In this document: one piece after another, positions 1-10,494 of the stretch
How positions within the stretch are numbered: position 1 is the first letter of the stretch
How the letters are laid out: every line of letters begins with the position of its first letter
Source: Berberis thunbergii
Lineage: Eukaryota; Streptophyta; Magnoliopsida; Ranunculales; Berberidaceae
Assembly: GCA_003290165.1 (NCBI GenBank)
Contig: QNQO01000598.1
Location: 372,001 to 436,000, forward strand
Length of the DNA stretch: 64,000 nucleotides
Reading direction: 5' to 3'
Notes under the pieces: generated by a model
What the model saw: the letters and a program-made list of their open reading frames with translations, nothing else
Told to the model about the DNA's origin: nothing
Database searches by the model: none
Translations under genes and position numbers: made by a program

Positions 1-1396
1 AAAATGTTCAGTGACATGCACAATCGTTCAAATTTTCAAAGTATCAACTTAGAGCATCCACATTAAACGATTAAAACATGTAAAAACGTAACTTTACACT
101 TTTCACTCTCAAATTTTATTAACATATAATTTAAAGTTGGCCATTTATTTAGTGAGAAATGGGTGCATATGTGCTCCATCGTTGATTAGCTTTCAGATAT
201 GATGTAGCTGCTTGAGTGGACCTGAGTGAAGCAAAACTTCATGCGTGGAGGATGCAACATGGATGCTAGGTGGCAACATCGATATAACTTTTAGGCATGG
301 TTTGGTTAGCTTTCAAGCATTGTTTAGATTACCCTTCAAGAACAACCTTTGGGGGCAATCAAAATAAAATAAAATAAAACAAAACAAAAAAAGGTGAGCA
401 TACTCTTAAAGGCCTCTCATGCTAATGAACTTCCTTTTGGTAAGTGAATGATTCTAGTATTATCTCTCCATTGTAATTTTATTAGACCTCCTCAGAAAAC
501 CACCTTAGAGCATTAACAATACCTCATTGTAAGAAAAAATGGGATAAAAAAAAAGTCACCTACAACAACAAGCACCTAAAGTAAAACATGAGTCGTAGAA
601 AATTGATGCCTGAATGCCAACCATAAGAACCAATGTTATCCAATTGGAAATAGAGCTGGTTGTTATAGCCAGACTCCTTTTAAATGACACCCATTTTTAT
701 CCCACTAGGACAACAATGGGTTAAATTTATCTCACCCTTTCCCAATTCACGAGTTTTCCCATCTATAATTGGCTTATTATTAGCTTATTGTGGGTGAAAA
801 ATAGGTGAAACAAGCTAATTTATGTTGGAAATGATCTGTAACGGAGAAGGAGAATTATAACGGAGGAATATGTGGTGATCTGAGGCTTGCTGTAGCAATG
901 TCTTAAAGACAATATTCGACCTGTCTCTCTGAAAGGAAACAAGTAAAGAACTTGTTACAATCCTACAATGACGACAGATACAAATGATCAGGCATACCTG
1001 CTAGTTTGGAGACGTACGGATACAATCCTATAGATGATGGTGCTGCGCACATGTGGTGTATTTAACACTATTCATATTTAACATAGTTTTTGTTTATAAG
1101 GACCCATTGTACCCCTTGGGCACACATTATGTGATTAATACATAGTATATAAAATAAACAAAAATTACTTTACATATTAGATATGGGACTAAAATAATTT
1201 TTAGCTCAAAGGACCTTAATTAGTTTACATAATGTGTGATTTACGTATTCAATAAATATGAAAATACGTAAATTTCCAATAATTGCCCACATGAATGACA
1301 AAATAGTAAGATCTCAAGAGTATGTGGAATAATGCTATATCAGGATAGATAGTTTTCACTTTGAACCTTCCTTAGTAAAAGAGTATCGAAATTTGA
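1..1396. other. Gene-free stretch at the left edge
   Basis: I see no coding region, RNA gene or clear transposon end here. The sequence is AT-rich and holds only short A-rich runs. At about 823 a TGTTGGAA... string resembles the terminus of a Copia LTR. It could be the outer LTR edge of the minus-strand Copia remnant that lies to the right, but no second copy is present to test this. Confidence 0.5.
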
Positions 1397-2025
1397 TGAT
1401 ACATCAAACCGTACACTGATCAGCACTGTACACGTGTTAGTATATCTCATTAACATAACGAAGTAGGCCTGATTGCACGCTCAATCTAGCGAGGCCCAAA
1501 CAACACTAAGCCCATCATTGGCAAAATTCAGACAGTCGGGTCCGAGTTGCAATGAGCCAGTAAGCCCACACGCCACGCGATCAGGCCCAATACTCATAAG
1601 ACCTCTAAGGCAAGTATCTGAGAGATCTACCCAAGACAGGCAGGCCAACAACACATTGGATCCAACTAAGAAACATATATTAGAGTATAAGTCGGGCAAA
1701 AAAACTTTCTTGCATAGACAATACTCATAAAGGGAAACCTCTCCCGCAGATCTATGAGCACAGTCGTGGAGGGAAACTATCCCACATGGACAACTCCCAA
1801 TTAGGAAAGGATCTCCACAGGAAGATCATTTTCCCTAAACTATGCCACCAAAGGCCTAGTCGAACAAGGACTCCTTCACTATAAAAGGGAGATAAAGTCT
1901 ATGAACTAAAAGTATGCTACATAAACCGAGTATACAGTTCTACTAGAGATTTCAGCCTTATAAAAATTTCGTTGAGCCAACCCCGCTCACACTTACGTAG
2001 GTGACCACTTCTATAAGAAGTATAC
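1397..2025 (+). repeat. Solo LTR, related to the Tat-type LTRs at 19645, 24248 and 31574
   Basis: This stretch starts with TGATACAT and shares ordered blocks with the LTRs of the element at 24248-32246: a purine-poor leader, a segment built around 'ggcaagtatctgagagatc', the block 'cctaattaggaaaggatct' (here with a C-to-A change), the block 'aaactatgccaccaaaggcc', and a promoter-like TATAAAAGGG at 1880. No PBS or polypurine tract from the same element adjoins it, so it is best read as a solo LTR. The right edge is soft because the last 60 bases diverge from the other copies. It has landed beside, or inside, the old Copia remnant that follows. Confidence 0.6.
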
Positions 2026-2205
2026 TACAATACCCTATTTTCATTTTGCAAGATATAGACATCACTAAAAATAGTGTGTATCATTGTTTATCCCTTTGTC
2101 ACAGTAGGTTTGCACTTGGTGCTTCATAGGAACGGAAAGAGTATTATACTCTTAAGTGCTCAACAATGAATTATCCATCACTAATTTTCCTTTTGAACTA
2201 AGTCC

Positions 2206-4437
2206 ATGGGATCCAGTCGCTTACTAAGGTTTTGGTATATGATAGTCCGTGAGTATTTGGCTTTTAAACCCATGCCTCTCAAAGCGCAGTTTATGCACTA
2301 TCTAGATAAAACTTTAGTAAATGGATCCGCTACATTATCTTTTGATTTCACAAAATCAATGGACATTATGCCATTAGAGAGAACCTGCCTCATAGTACGA
2401 TGTCTCCGACGTATGTGTCGTGATCAACCCTTATACATAAAATTGTGAGCTCTACATATAAAGGCTTGATTGTCACAATGTACGCATATGGCTGATACTG
2501 GTTGTGGCCATAATAACATGTCTTCTAAAAATTGATGGAGCCACTCTGCTTTTTCCCAAGTCTTGTCTAAGGCTTTGAACTCAAATTCCTTGAGGATCTA
2601 GCTATACATGTTGTTTTGAAGAATTCCATGATTCGACACCGCCTGCCATGGTAAACACATAACCACAAGGGGATTTTACTGATTCAGAATTAGAAATCTA
2701 ATTTGCATTACTTCATCCCTCAAGGACATTAGGATATCTACCATAGTGCAATGCATAGTTTGAAGTATTTTTCAAATACCTTAAAACCTTAAGCAAAACA
2801 TGCTAGTGATTTTTACTTGGATTATATATATATTTTTGCTTAGTCTGCAGGTCTTGTACATATCATCATATTACATTAAACTTCCAATAATGCGAGAGTA
2901 CTCAAGTTGTGAAATACTTGGACTTGTATTCTTATGTAACACTTGAGATGGACAAAACAAATTATTTGATTTATTAATTCCATATTGTTTGTACTTGTCT
3001 ACTATATTCGTAATTTATAGTGTTTGAGATAAGGCTAACCCATCAGGCGTTTGAATTATTTTGATTTCCAAAATTACTTTTGCTTCACCTAGATCTTTCA
3101 TTTCGAAATGTTTAGTGATCATAAGTTTGTTGGACTTAATAACTTAATTATTAGTCCCAAATAAAAGAATATCATCAACATAACGACATATGATCACACA
3201 TGCATAATTTATCTTCTTTATGTAGACACTTATTTCACTCATTTATTTTGAATCCTTTTTTCTACATGACTCCATCAAACTTCTCATGTCATTGTTTGAG
3301 AGCTTGTTTTAGTCCATATAAGGATCAAACAAGTTATATACTTTGTGATCTTGTCCTTTTTGAACCCCATATATATATATATATATATATATATTCATTC
3401 TTCCCAAAGGTGTAATTAAGCAAGTTGCATAGATCCTCAGAGCTTTCCTTTGGAAAGGTAGTGAGTTGAGCTACAAAGGAGCCAAGGTAGCCTGGGAAAA
3501 TGTGTGCTCTTTTGTACTTTTATTAAAAAGATCACATAATGTCGGTATTTTCGCCTTTTGTATATATACATATTTCCTCATTTTATTCTCCATTCAAGAA
3601 CGTAGTTTTTACATCCATTTGGTGAATTTCCAAGTTGTAGAGTGTTGCAATGGCAATTAACATCCTGATTGATGTTATCCTTGTCACTGGAGAATAGGTG
3701 TCAAAATAGTCTAAACCCTCCTTTTGACTATACCCCTTAGCTACCAATCGAGCTTTGTATTTTCAATGGAACCATACTGTTTTATTTTATGCTTGAAATC
3801 CATTTGTATCCAATTGGCTTATGTCCAGGAAGAAGATCAACCAATTTCCAAGTATGGTTGTGCATAATGGATTTTTGTCTCATTGTTTACATCTTTCTTC
3901 TCGGAAGAAAGTACAAGAGTATACATTGCTTATTTATAAGTTTGATGCTCTGTTTCGAACATGTAAGTTAGAAAGTCCGGAACAAAAGTTTTGGACTTTC
4001 GAGCTCCCCTGCCTAGCTCGTCTAAAGGTGTCATCATTTCCATCTTTATTGGGATTGAAGTTTTTCTCACTCCCTTCATTTGACACCTCATATGTTCTTT
4101 TAGGAGAAGTCAAAATCTGCGATGTCATATGTGGAGTTGATTCTATGCAATCTTTCCTTTGAGGAAATATAGTTTTGAAAAACACTGCATCTTTAGACTC
4201 AAGGATAGTATTTACATGAACATCAATGATTTCAAACTTAAACACCAAAAACCTGTATGTAATGCTATTTTTTGACTTTCCCAAAAAATAACAATCAACA
4301 ATTTTTGTTCCAAGTTTGTTCCTTTTGGGTGGGGGGACATAAACCTTTGCTAAACACCCCACACTTTAATGTGTTTATAGGATATTGTCTACTTTCCATA
4401 TCTCATATGGCAATTGATCAAGTTTCTTATGAGGCAC
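2206..4437 (-). pseudogene. Decayed Ty1-copia pol: integrase tail, reverse transcriptase, RNase H
   Basis: Read on the minus strand, the pieces run in normal Copia order. At 4437-4362 are PHKKLDQLPYEIW and a GCL motif from the end of integrase. At 4362-3934 follows the integrase-RT linker (KVYVPPPKRNKLGTK, then YRFLVFK and ILESKDAVFF). At about 3790-3590 is the RT start (KARLVAKGYSQKEGLDYFD, then MDVKTTFLNGE). At 3182-3171 is an intact YVDD catalytic box followed by ILLFGT. At 2450-2206 is the RNase H tail, with SIDFVKSKDNVADPFTKVL and GMGLK. Stops and frame changes separate the blocks, so no polyprotein can be made. The gag, protease and most of the integrase are absent. The left end abuts a Gypsy solo LTR and the right end an unrelated Tat fragment. 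Confidence 0.85.
3369..3394. repeat. (AT)n microsatellite
   Basis: A run of about 12 AT dinucleotides inside the Copia RT remnant. Confidence 0.8.
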
Positions 4438-4449
4438 TCAATTTAAAAT

Positions 4450-7206
4450 GTGATTTACCATAAGGAGTGTTATCCCCCACAAGTTCTCGTGTCGACCCGT
4501 GAGATCCCTGCTCGTCCGTGGCCTGGTTACATTACTCTCTATCCTTCCACGTTCAAGTTGGGTTTTCGATTTCCAATTCCAAAGATTTTTTGGTATTATT
4601 TTGATTTTATTAGCATCCCTCCTGCTCAGATGGGTCCCAATGGCTGGCGTGTAATGGTTGCAACCATGGTGCATGCCTTTCATTTTGGCATTCATTTGAC
4701 CAAGAAGACGTTGCATTCTATGGTGAAGCTTACGGTGAGCACGAGATGTGTATGTTTTCTCTGTTCGCCTTCTTGTTTTGGTAAGCTTAAGACAATTACA
4801 GGTCTTGGGCGAGGCCTTAGTTTTATGCTTCCATGGACTCCGAAAATATTTCAGGCTTGGCAACCAGCCCATTTTGCGGACGTGTCGGGAACCTAGGAAG
4901 TGGCTAAACTACATCTTACTGCAACGTAACAAGAAGTTTGTGAGCAATTTCTCACACTTCCTCGTGTTTCCTTGTAGGAAATTCTTGCTTTGGATGTCGC
5001 CGAGTGTAGTGGTTTGTACATTATGAACGACGCGGAACGTGCTGCGTTTCTTGACTATCAAAACTTTGAAGTCACTATTGCTTATACTGGCAACGTAATC
5101 ATCTCTGACGAGGCAAAGAAACTTATTTCTCCTATTAGCATTCGTAATGCTAGCATTGATGGGAAAGTGAGCTCCATTAAAAAGTTACGGATCTCGATAC
5201 TCCTGTTGTTGGTGGTGGTGGTGCTGGTTTGACTACCAAGAAGAAGAAGGCTCCTAGGCCTGCCAGCATGTTGAAAAGGTTGATTTCAAGTACTTTGGTT
5301 AGCCCTGGTTGTATTTCAAAGCGAAAGTGGCTTGTTGGTTCTATTCTAGCTGCTTCTCACTCGATTTCTAATGGGAAAAATGATGAAGACTATGCTCGCC
5401 TTGCTGCTCAGGAGGTTGAATGGTTGAATCTGGCTATGGAGAAAAGTAAGTTGGAAGTTTCTCATCCGTTAAACGAGTACGAGATGATTCTTGTTTCTAT
5501 TGATGCCATGTTTGATCTCACCAAGTTTTTGGGTGATGATGTTCGTGTCATCAATAATAAGATGGCACAACTTGCAATGGAGCTTTCTCGTAATCCAAAC
5601 AGTTGTTGGTTTTGATTATGATTCTGTTTTTGAAGATGAAGTTGACTGTGGTCAAAGCTCCAAGTCTCCTCTTCCTCATTCTCCAACTCGTACTGCTGAT
5701 GTAGCTAAGTTGCATGCTTCTACTCCTACTCGTCCCACGCATGCCACTATTATTTTGAAAAAGAATGATAAGAGTGGTATTTCTATCATCACAACCGTCT
5801 CGACCATCAAGCCGGTTACTAGAGGCGGGGCTTCAATTCTTTCGGATCCCACTGTCCTTCATCCATGGATTGGTTGGAAGGAGCATGTCCCTAGAGAGAT
5901 CCGTATTAACTCAGAAAAGTTCAGTTGGTTATCTGAGATAGACATGGAAGACAGTGCACGTAATCTGATCCTCTCATGGCATAAGCATTTGGTTGAGAGG
6001 GCCCCGATGATAGTGCTTCAACTTAGTGATCACCTCGACCAAGGTCTTAAACAGATCATGGAGGGAATGAATCACCTCACTTATGCTAGGATGATGGGGT
6101 CAAATTACAAGGCTGCATGTGATGTTGTGGCCATCGGGGAGAGGAAGATGGTGGGGAGGCATTGCCGTTTTCTCACGTTTTACGCCAATCTGATAAGTTG
6201 AAGGCAGAACATGCTGAGGAGGAAAAGGTTGTTGATGCTTCTCGGGATTCGTTGAAGGAAACAGAGTATATCCGAGACAAGTTTGCTGCTAAACTTAGAG
6301 TCTCGGAGAAGGAGATGAACCTTCTGCGGGATCGATTGGACGTTGTCGAGGAGTTATCAAGCAAGAAGGTTGGTCACGATGAAACAATGCATATTGCTGA
6401 TGAGCAATCTGCTTGCCCTAAGACTGTTGAGGAACGAGTAGTACAACTGACCGCTGAGCTCGCTTCTATTAAAACAAAGACTTCTGCGAGGCTTTCCATG
6501 ATTGAATGAGAGCTTGTGTCGACTAGGAATAAGCTTTCAGGGGTTACGGATAAGTTGAGGGACATAGAAGTAGTGGAATGGAAAAAGGTCATCGATGGCA
6601 GGAATGGCATCTTTGACTTTATTGAGTAGGAGGATTATCTAGATGAGCAATTCTAAATGTCGAGGATTTGGGCGAGGAAAACAGCGAGGGAAATGAGGTG
6701 GACGGGGTGGAAACCGTTCATCCTCCTCGGTTGACTTTCCACGCGCACATCCCGAGGAGGATGGACGGTTTCCACCCGTCCACCTCATTTCCCTCGCTGT
6801 TTTCCTCGCCCAAATCCTCGACATTTAGAATTTTCCTATCTAGATATGTCAAAATATCATGTCTTGGCTGACCAAGTCCTTGAGGATGATGACGGTGAGG
6901 AATATGTTTTGGATCCACCAAGTTATCCGATTGACGAAAGTCGGTTGTGTTTTCCTCCCTCCATTCCTGCCGCTATTGTTGAGACTTTGTCTCCTTTGAC
7001 CGATCTTGGTGGAAAACATAGAGCTCCATTGCCATCTGCTGAAGAAAAATGGCATACTCCTTTTGAAGACAAGACCACGTCTCCTCCTGCTGATCATGCT
7101 GCTGAAGTCTATCCCAACCTCGTTTGCATGTCCCTGCTGATACTTTGATTACTTCAACTGCCTCTTCCCCAACTGTTGCATTTTCCTCTTCGGATGTAAC
7201 CGAGTA
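4450..7206 (+). pseudogene. Tat-lineage antisense ORF (Transposase_28 / gypsy-type transposon protein), frameshifted
   Basis: The opening segment (FRFPIPKIFWYYFDFISIPP, then AQMGPNGWRVMVATMV) has the look of the plant 'putative gypsy type transposon' domain. That domain is typical of the extra ORF carried in antisense between pol and the 3' LTR of Tat-lineage Gypsy elements. The rest runs through several frames: 4990-5232, 5229-5615, 5491-6201, 6162-6509, then 6846-7206. Residues encoded at 6180-6600 are rich in E, K, L and R in coiled-coil spacing (EHAEEEKVVDASRDSLKETE). The acidic C-terminal part begins near 6846 and ends at a TAG about 7204. A remnant of RT on the opposite strand at 8315-8605 confirms that the parent element pointed left. 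At least four frame breaks and internal stops make it a pseudogene. Function of this protein family is unknown. Confidence 0.75.
6637..6845. repeat. 94-bp inverted repeat with a 21-bp loop
   Basis: The arms at 6637-6730 and 6752-6845 are reverse complements, with only a few differences (a small indel near the outer end, one extra G and one T/C change near the centre). The spacer is 6731-6751. It lies inside the antisense-ORF remnant, between the coiled-coil segment and the acidic tail. An RNA copy from either strand would fold into a hairpin of about 94 base pairs. No target-site duplication is visible, so this looks more like a local inverted duplication than an inserted MITE. Confidence 0.9.
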
Positions 7207-7336
7207 GAAAATGAATGAAAATCTTTTTTTGTTCACACTTGCATGCTTTTTGTTTCTGTCTTTTTCGTAGTGATTGTTTTTTGATCTGCATGTTTTTGCT
7301 TATATTGTGCCTTTGGAAATTGTTTTAGTCGTAGTG
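7207..7336. other. Non-coding spacer after the antisense ORF
   Basis: This is T-rich sequence between the antisense-ORF stop and the hAT miniature element. It ends with the left copy of that element's target duplication (TCGTAGTG, 7329-7336). Confidence 0.6.
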
Positions 7337-7785
7337 TAGGGCTGAACAAAAATCCGATCAAACCGACCGAACCGATCAAAACCGAACCGATTGGTTCGGT
7401 TTAAATTCGGTTCGGTTCGGATCGGTTTCGGTTTTAAAAATGCAAAACCGAAGTGGTCGGTTCGATTTCTATGTGATTTTAACCGACCAAACCGAACCAA
7501 CCGAATATATATAATAAATAATATATTTTATATATAAATAATATATATTTTATATATAAATAATATAATATGTTTAAATATTCGGTTCGGTTTTCTTTCG
7601 GTTTTGGTTCAATTTTAGTCGGTTCGGTTCGGTTACGGTTTGCATAAATTAGAATCGGTTCGGTTTCGGATCGGTTTTGTTAATGGTCAGTTCGATTTCG
7701 GTTTAAAAATTTTAAAACCGACCTAAGTCGGTTCGGTTCACGATTTAGGTGAAAAACCGAACCGACAGTTCGGTTTTCAACCCTA
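7337..7785 (+). mobile_element. hAT-type miniature element, family A (449 bp)
   Basis: The termini are TAGGGCTGAAC and, inverted, TAGGGTTGAAA. A perfect 8-bp duplication TCGTAGTG lies at 7329-7336 and 7786-7793. An 8-bp duplication with short inverted ends is the hallmark of the hAT superfamily. Subterminal regions are packed with CGGTTCGG and its complement, making the arms partly self-complementary around a central AT-only block at about 7505-7575. There is no coding capacity, so movement would need a transposase in trans. A truncated copy in the opposite orientation sits at 51499-51883. Confidence 0.9.
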
Positions 7786-7958
7786 TCGTAGTGTGACTTT
7801 TAACGTCTAGGCTACCCTTGTGACCTACTCGTAGACAATAAAAATAGTCTGACTTCATCGTTCTAGTTTCATATATCTCTTCATCTAACTTAGTAGTTTA
7901 GACTTCGCTGAATTCCTACTTTTGATTTGCTTCTTAGTTGTCTGTTACTTTTGATTGA

Positions 7959-8330
7959 GTCTGACTTATATGTCCTGATTTGTTAGTTGTACTCTGTGGT
8001 CAGATATAGTGATCGAATTAGATGCTTTACAACTAAGTCTGACTTAGATGTCATGTCTTATTTAAGTACACTTTGTGGTCCAACATGTTGGCCGGGCCAG
8101 AAGATTTTTGAGTAAGTCTAACTTATACGTCCTAACTTTTTCAAGTACACTTCGTGGTCTGACATGTTAGTCGGGCCAGAAGATTTATGAGTAAGTTTGA
8201 CTTATACGTCCAAACTCTTTTAAGCACACTTCGTGGTCCGACATGTTAGTTGGGCTAGAAGATTTATGAGTAATTCTGACTTATATGCCCTAACTTTTTA
8301 GTATACTTTGTTGTGAAAGATGTCTTCACC
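7959..8330. repeat. 79-bp tandem repeat, about 4.7 copies
   Basis: Units start with gtctgacttatatgtcc or close variants at 7959, 8037, 8116, 8195 and 8274, giving periods of 78, 79, 79 and 79. Each carries a 'cacttcgtggtccgacatgt' core. The array separates the RT remnant from the antisense ORF of the same Tat element, a place where tandem arrays are common in this lineage. The first unit is the most diverged. Confidence 0.9.
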
Positions 8331-8605
8331 TAGTCCAGTGGGTGCATTTGTATTTGGTTGTAGCCAGAGTAGGTGTCCATGAAGCTTAGGAGTTCATATC
8401 CGGAAGTGGCATCCATTATCTAATCTATTCGTGGGAGTGGAAAACTATTTTTTGGGCAGACCTTGTTCAGGTCCGTGTAGTCTACACACACCCTCCATTT
8501 ACCATTATTTTTCTTGACTAGAACTTTGTTGGCCAGCTAGTTCGGGTAGTGGGATTCCTTGATCATCCCAACATTTGTTAAATGATGCACCTCCTAGTTT
8601 TCTGT
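8315..8605 (-). pseudogene. Tat Gypsy reverse-transcriptase fragment
   Basis: The minus strand reads a block with GMIKE, then KVLVKKNNGKWRVCVDYTDL, and after a short gap LLSFMDTYSGYNQIQMHP and VKTSF. These are the fingers and palm start of Ty3/Gypsy RT, almost identical in order to the RT at 26390-26690. There is an in-frame stop in the last part, and everything downstream (catalytic box, RNase H, integrase) has been deleted, so the fragment runs straight into the 79-bp array. It shows that the element pointed left and that the ORF at 4450-7206 is its antisense ORF. Confidence 0.85.
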
Positions 8606-8975
8606 TGGACAAGTCTCCAGTCTGTCTTGCGGACCAGTCTCTAGTTGGACAACTCTCCAATCGGATTAGTCTCTAGTTGAGCTTACACAACTGTGGACTA
8701 GCCTCTATTTGGACTAGAGAACCTGTGGAGTAGCCTCTAGTCGGGCTAGCGGACTTGCGAACCAGCCTCCATCCGGACTAGAAAATCTGCTGACTAGCCT
8801 CCGTTCGGGCTAGCAAACTTGTGGACTAGCCTCCATTCAGATTAGCAGACCTATGGACTAGCCTCTATTCGAACTACCAAAGTCACACACCTGCAACTAA
8901 CCTCCAATTGGGCTAGCAGACTAGCCTCCAGTCGGGGTAGCACACCTGTGGACTAACCTCCATCAGATAGTCTAC
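8606..8975. repeat. Short tandem repeat, unit about 36 bp, roughly ten copies
   Basis: The consensus unit is close to 'gactagcctccattcgggc' followed by 'tagcagacctgtg'. Copies vary by several bases and by unit length, with the clearest ones between about 8690 and 8960. It lies just upstream (in element sense) of the RT fragment, where gag and protease would be expected, so the array has replaced coding sequence. Confidence 0.8.
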
Positions 8976-9224
8976 ATTAAATATTATTTATGATCTAACT
9001 TGTTAGAAATTTGATTTTTAAATAAATCCCATCTTTTCCAACTTTCATCAAACCTCCAATGTGTTTCATCTTTTTAACTACCAAACATGGCTCTCATAAT
9101 CTATTCTAATGATCGAAGGATATGATATTAAGACGAAATGTCGAAGACCAACTTAGAAATTGTCATAGTTTGGTGAAGTAGATACTAAACAAAATGCACT
9201 TTTGGATGCAACTTGTTGCGATTC
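8976..9224. other. Non-coding, nothing recognised
   Basis: AT-rich sequence between the Tat remnant and the kinesin fragment; it may include decayed intron of the kinesin gene. Confidence 0.4.
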
Positions 9225-9555
9225 ACTGTTAATGGTGAAAGTTTGGTGAATTAGCAGAAGACCAAGAGCCATCTTTGGCTGGTAGACTTAGTAGGAAGTG
9301 AACACTTGGGAAGAACTGAAGCCGAGGGTGACAGACTTAAGGAGTCGCAGTTTATTAATAAGTTCTCTTAGCTCTTGGAAATGTTTTATGTTCTTGCATC
9401 GAAGACAACCCACATACCCTAAGCTGACCCATTTGCTGCAGAGCTCTCTAGGAAAATTTTTCATCATCCTCATGGAAACGTTGGCTTTTGAAGGTGCAGA
9501 CAGAGATTGCAAAACCCTCATATTTGCTCAGATCGACCCTAGTTTAAGAAACATG
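9225..9555 (+). pseudogene. Kinesin-14 motor-domain fragment, 5' part of a split exon
   Basis: In frame from about 9252 the translation gives KTKSHLWLVDLVGSE, which is the switch II motif of kinesin motors. It is followed by GRTEAEGDRLKESQFINK (the usual LKExxxINKSLSAL helix, here garbled after INK), then ASKTTHIPY and KLTHLLQSSLG. After an intron-like insert of about 48 bp comes CKTLIFAQIDPS. This is the C-terminal half of a kinesin-14 motor, which moves along microtubules by ATP hydrolysis. A stop just before KTKSH and frame changes mark it as dead. The reading frame is cut at 9555 by the CACTA element and resumes at 16442. Confidence 0.88.
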
Positions 9556-9720
9556 CACTACAAGAAAACAATAATTTAGCAGCGGTTATATTACGACGTT
9601 TATGTAAAACCGCCACTAAATACTTTTTTCCATGACGGTTGTTTGACCGTCGTGTATTAATATTATGTAATGGCGGTTCTATTAACTAGCGACGGTTGTA
9701 ACCGTCGTTGTAAATAAATA
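9556..9720. repeat. CACTA left terminal and subterminal repeats
   Basis: The terminal CACTACAAGAAAA is followed by several direct and inverted copies of a GACGGTT / AACCGTC motif, including 'gcgacggttgtaaccgtcg' at about 9690. These mirror the right-end block. Confidence 0.9.
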
Positions 9721-10003
9721 AAAAATTTATAACCCGGCCTTAAAACCCTATCCCTAATTTTATTGATATTTTACTCTCCATCATCCCCACCTCCCCTTGC
9801 TCCTCCCCTCCTCTTCTCATCCACCACGATCATAATCTAACCAACCATCACCAACAGTTCTTTCAAAAGAATAGAGAAGGAAGACATCAACAGTTCGATT
9901 GTCCCCAACCCTTTCCTCCCCCGAACGATCGCAACCGCTGTTCTACCAATCTCGTTCGATAGCCACCAAAACCGACTCACTTCGCTCCTTTGATACACAG
10001 TCA

Positions 10004-10336
10004 ATGGCTCCACAACAGCCCAACAGCGGGCTCTTCGTCGGCCTCAACAAGGGTCACATCGTTACCAAGCGTGAATTAGCTCCCAGACCATCTGCACGCA
10101 AAGGGAAAACAAGCAAGAGGGTTCATTTCGTGCAGAATCTGATCAGGTAAGTTGTTGGATTTGCTCCATATGAGAAGAGGATCACTGAGCTTTTGAAGGT
10201 TGGGAAGGACAAGAGAGCACTCAAGTTGGCTAAGAGGAATTTGGGTGCCCACAAGAGGGCCAAGAAGAAGATAGAGGACATGTCCAATGTTCTTCGCAAG
10301 ATGAGGTCTGCTGGTGTTACTGAGAAGAAGAAGTAG
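10004..10336 (+). pseudogene. Processed retrocopy of ribosomal protein eL36 (60S L36)
   Basis: The frame beginning at 10004 encodes eL36 from [20 protein letters not shown] through [19 protein letters not shown] to RKMRSAG and a lysine-rich end. It spans 111 codons including the stop at 10336, the normal length for the family. There is no intron. A 3' UTR follows, then a 17-A tract at 10478-10494, so this is a copy of a spliced, polyadenylated mRNA. It is dead because codon 49, where the family has glutamate, is TAA (10148-10150). The same change creates the string AG|GTAAGT, a perfect 5' splice-site consensus. The rest of the frame is open and well conserved, so insertion or inactivation was not very old. 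A functional eL36 would be a structural protein of the large cytosolic ribosomal subunit. The copy lies near the left end of the CACTA element. Confidence 0.95.
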
Positions 10337-10494
10337 GGGAAATAGCTGCAGTAGATTGATTTTACTTCTCTGATATTTAAGTAAGAATTTTTTGGTTAGA
10401 AACCTTTTTAGGTTCTGTAAAAACTTGGGTTATTTTGTGATGTTGTTTGGATAATATATCAAGATGGTTTTTCAGTAAAAAAAAAAAAAAAAAA

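Noticed and set aside
1473..1730. Overlapping open frames on both strands
   Set aside because: They lie inside the solo LTR and share no protein family features.
4438..4872. 144-residue open frame on the minus strand
   Set aside because: It lies opposite the antisense-ORF remnant, which has the recognisable domain; this is its shadow.
8606..8975. Possible CRISPR-like array of short repeats
   Set aside because: The repeats are contiguous and degenerate without unique spacers, and this is plant nuclear DNA.
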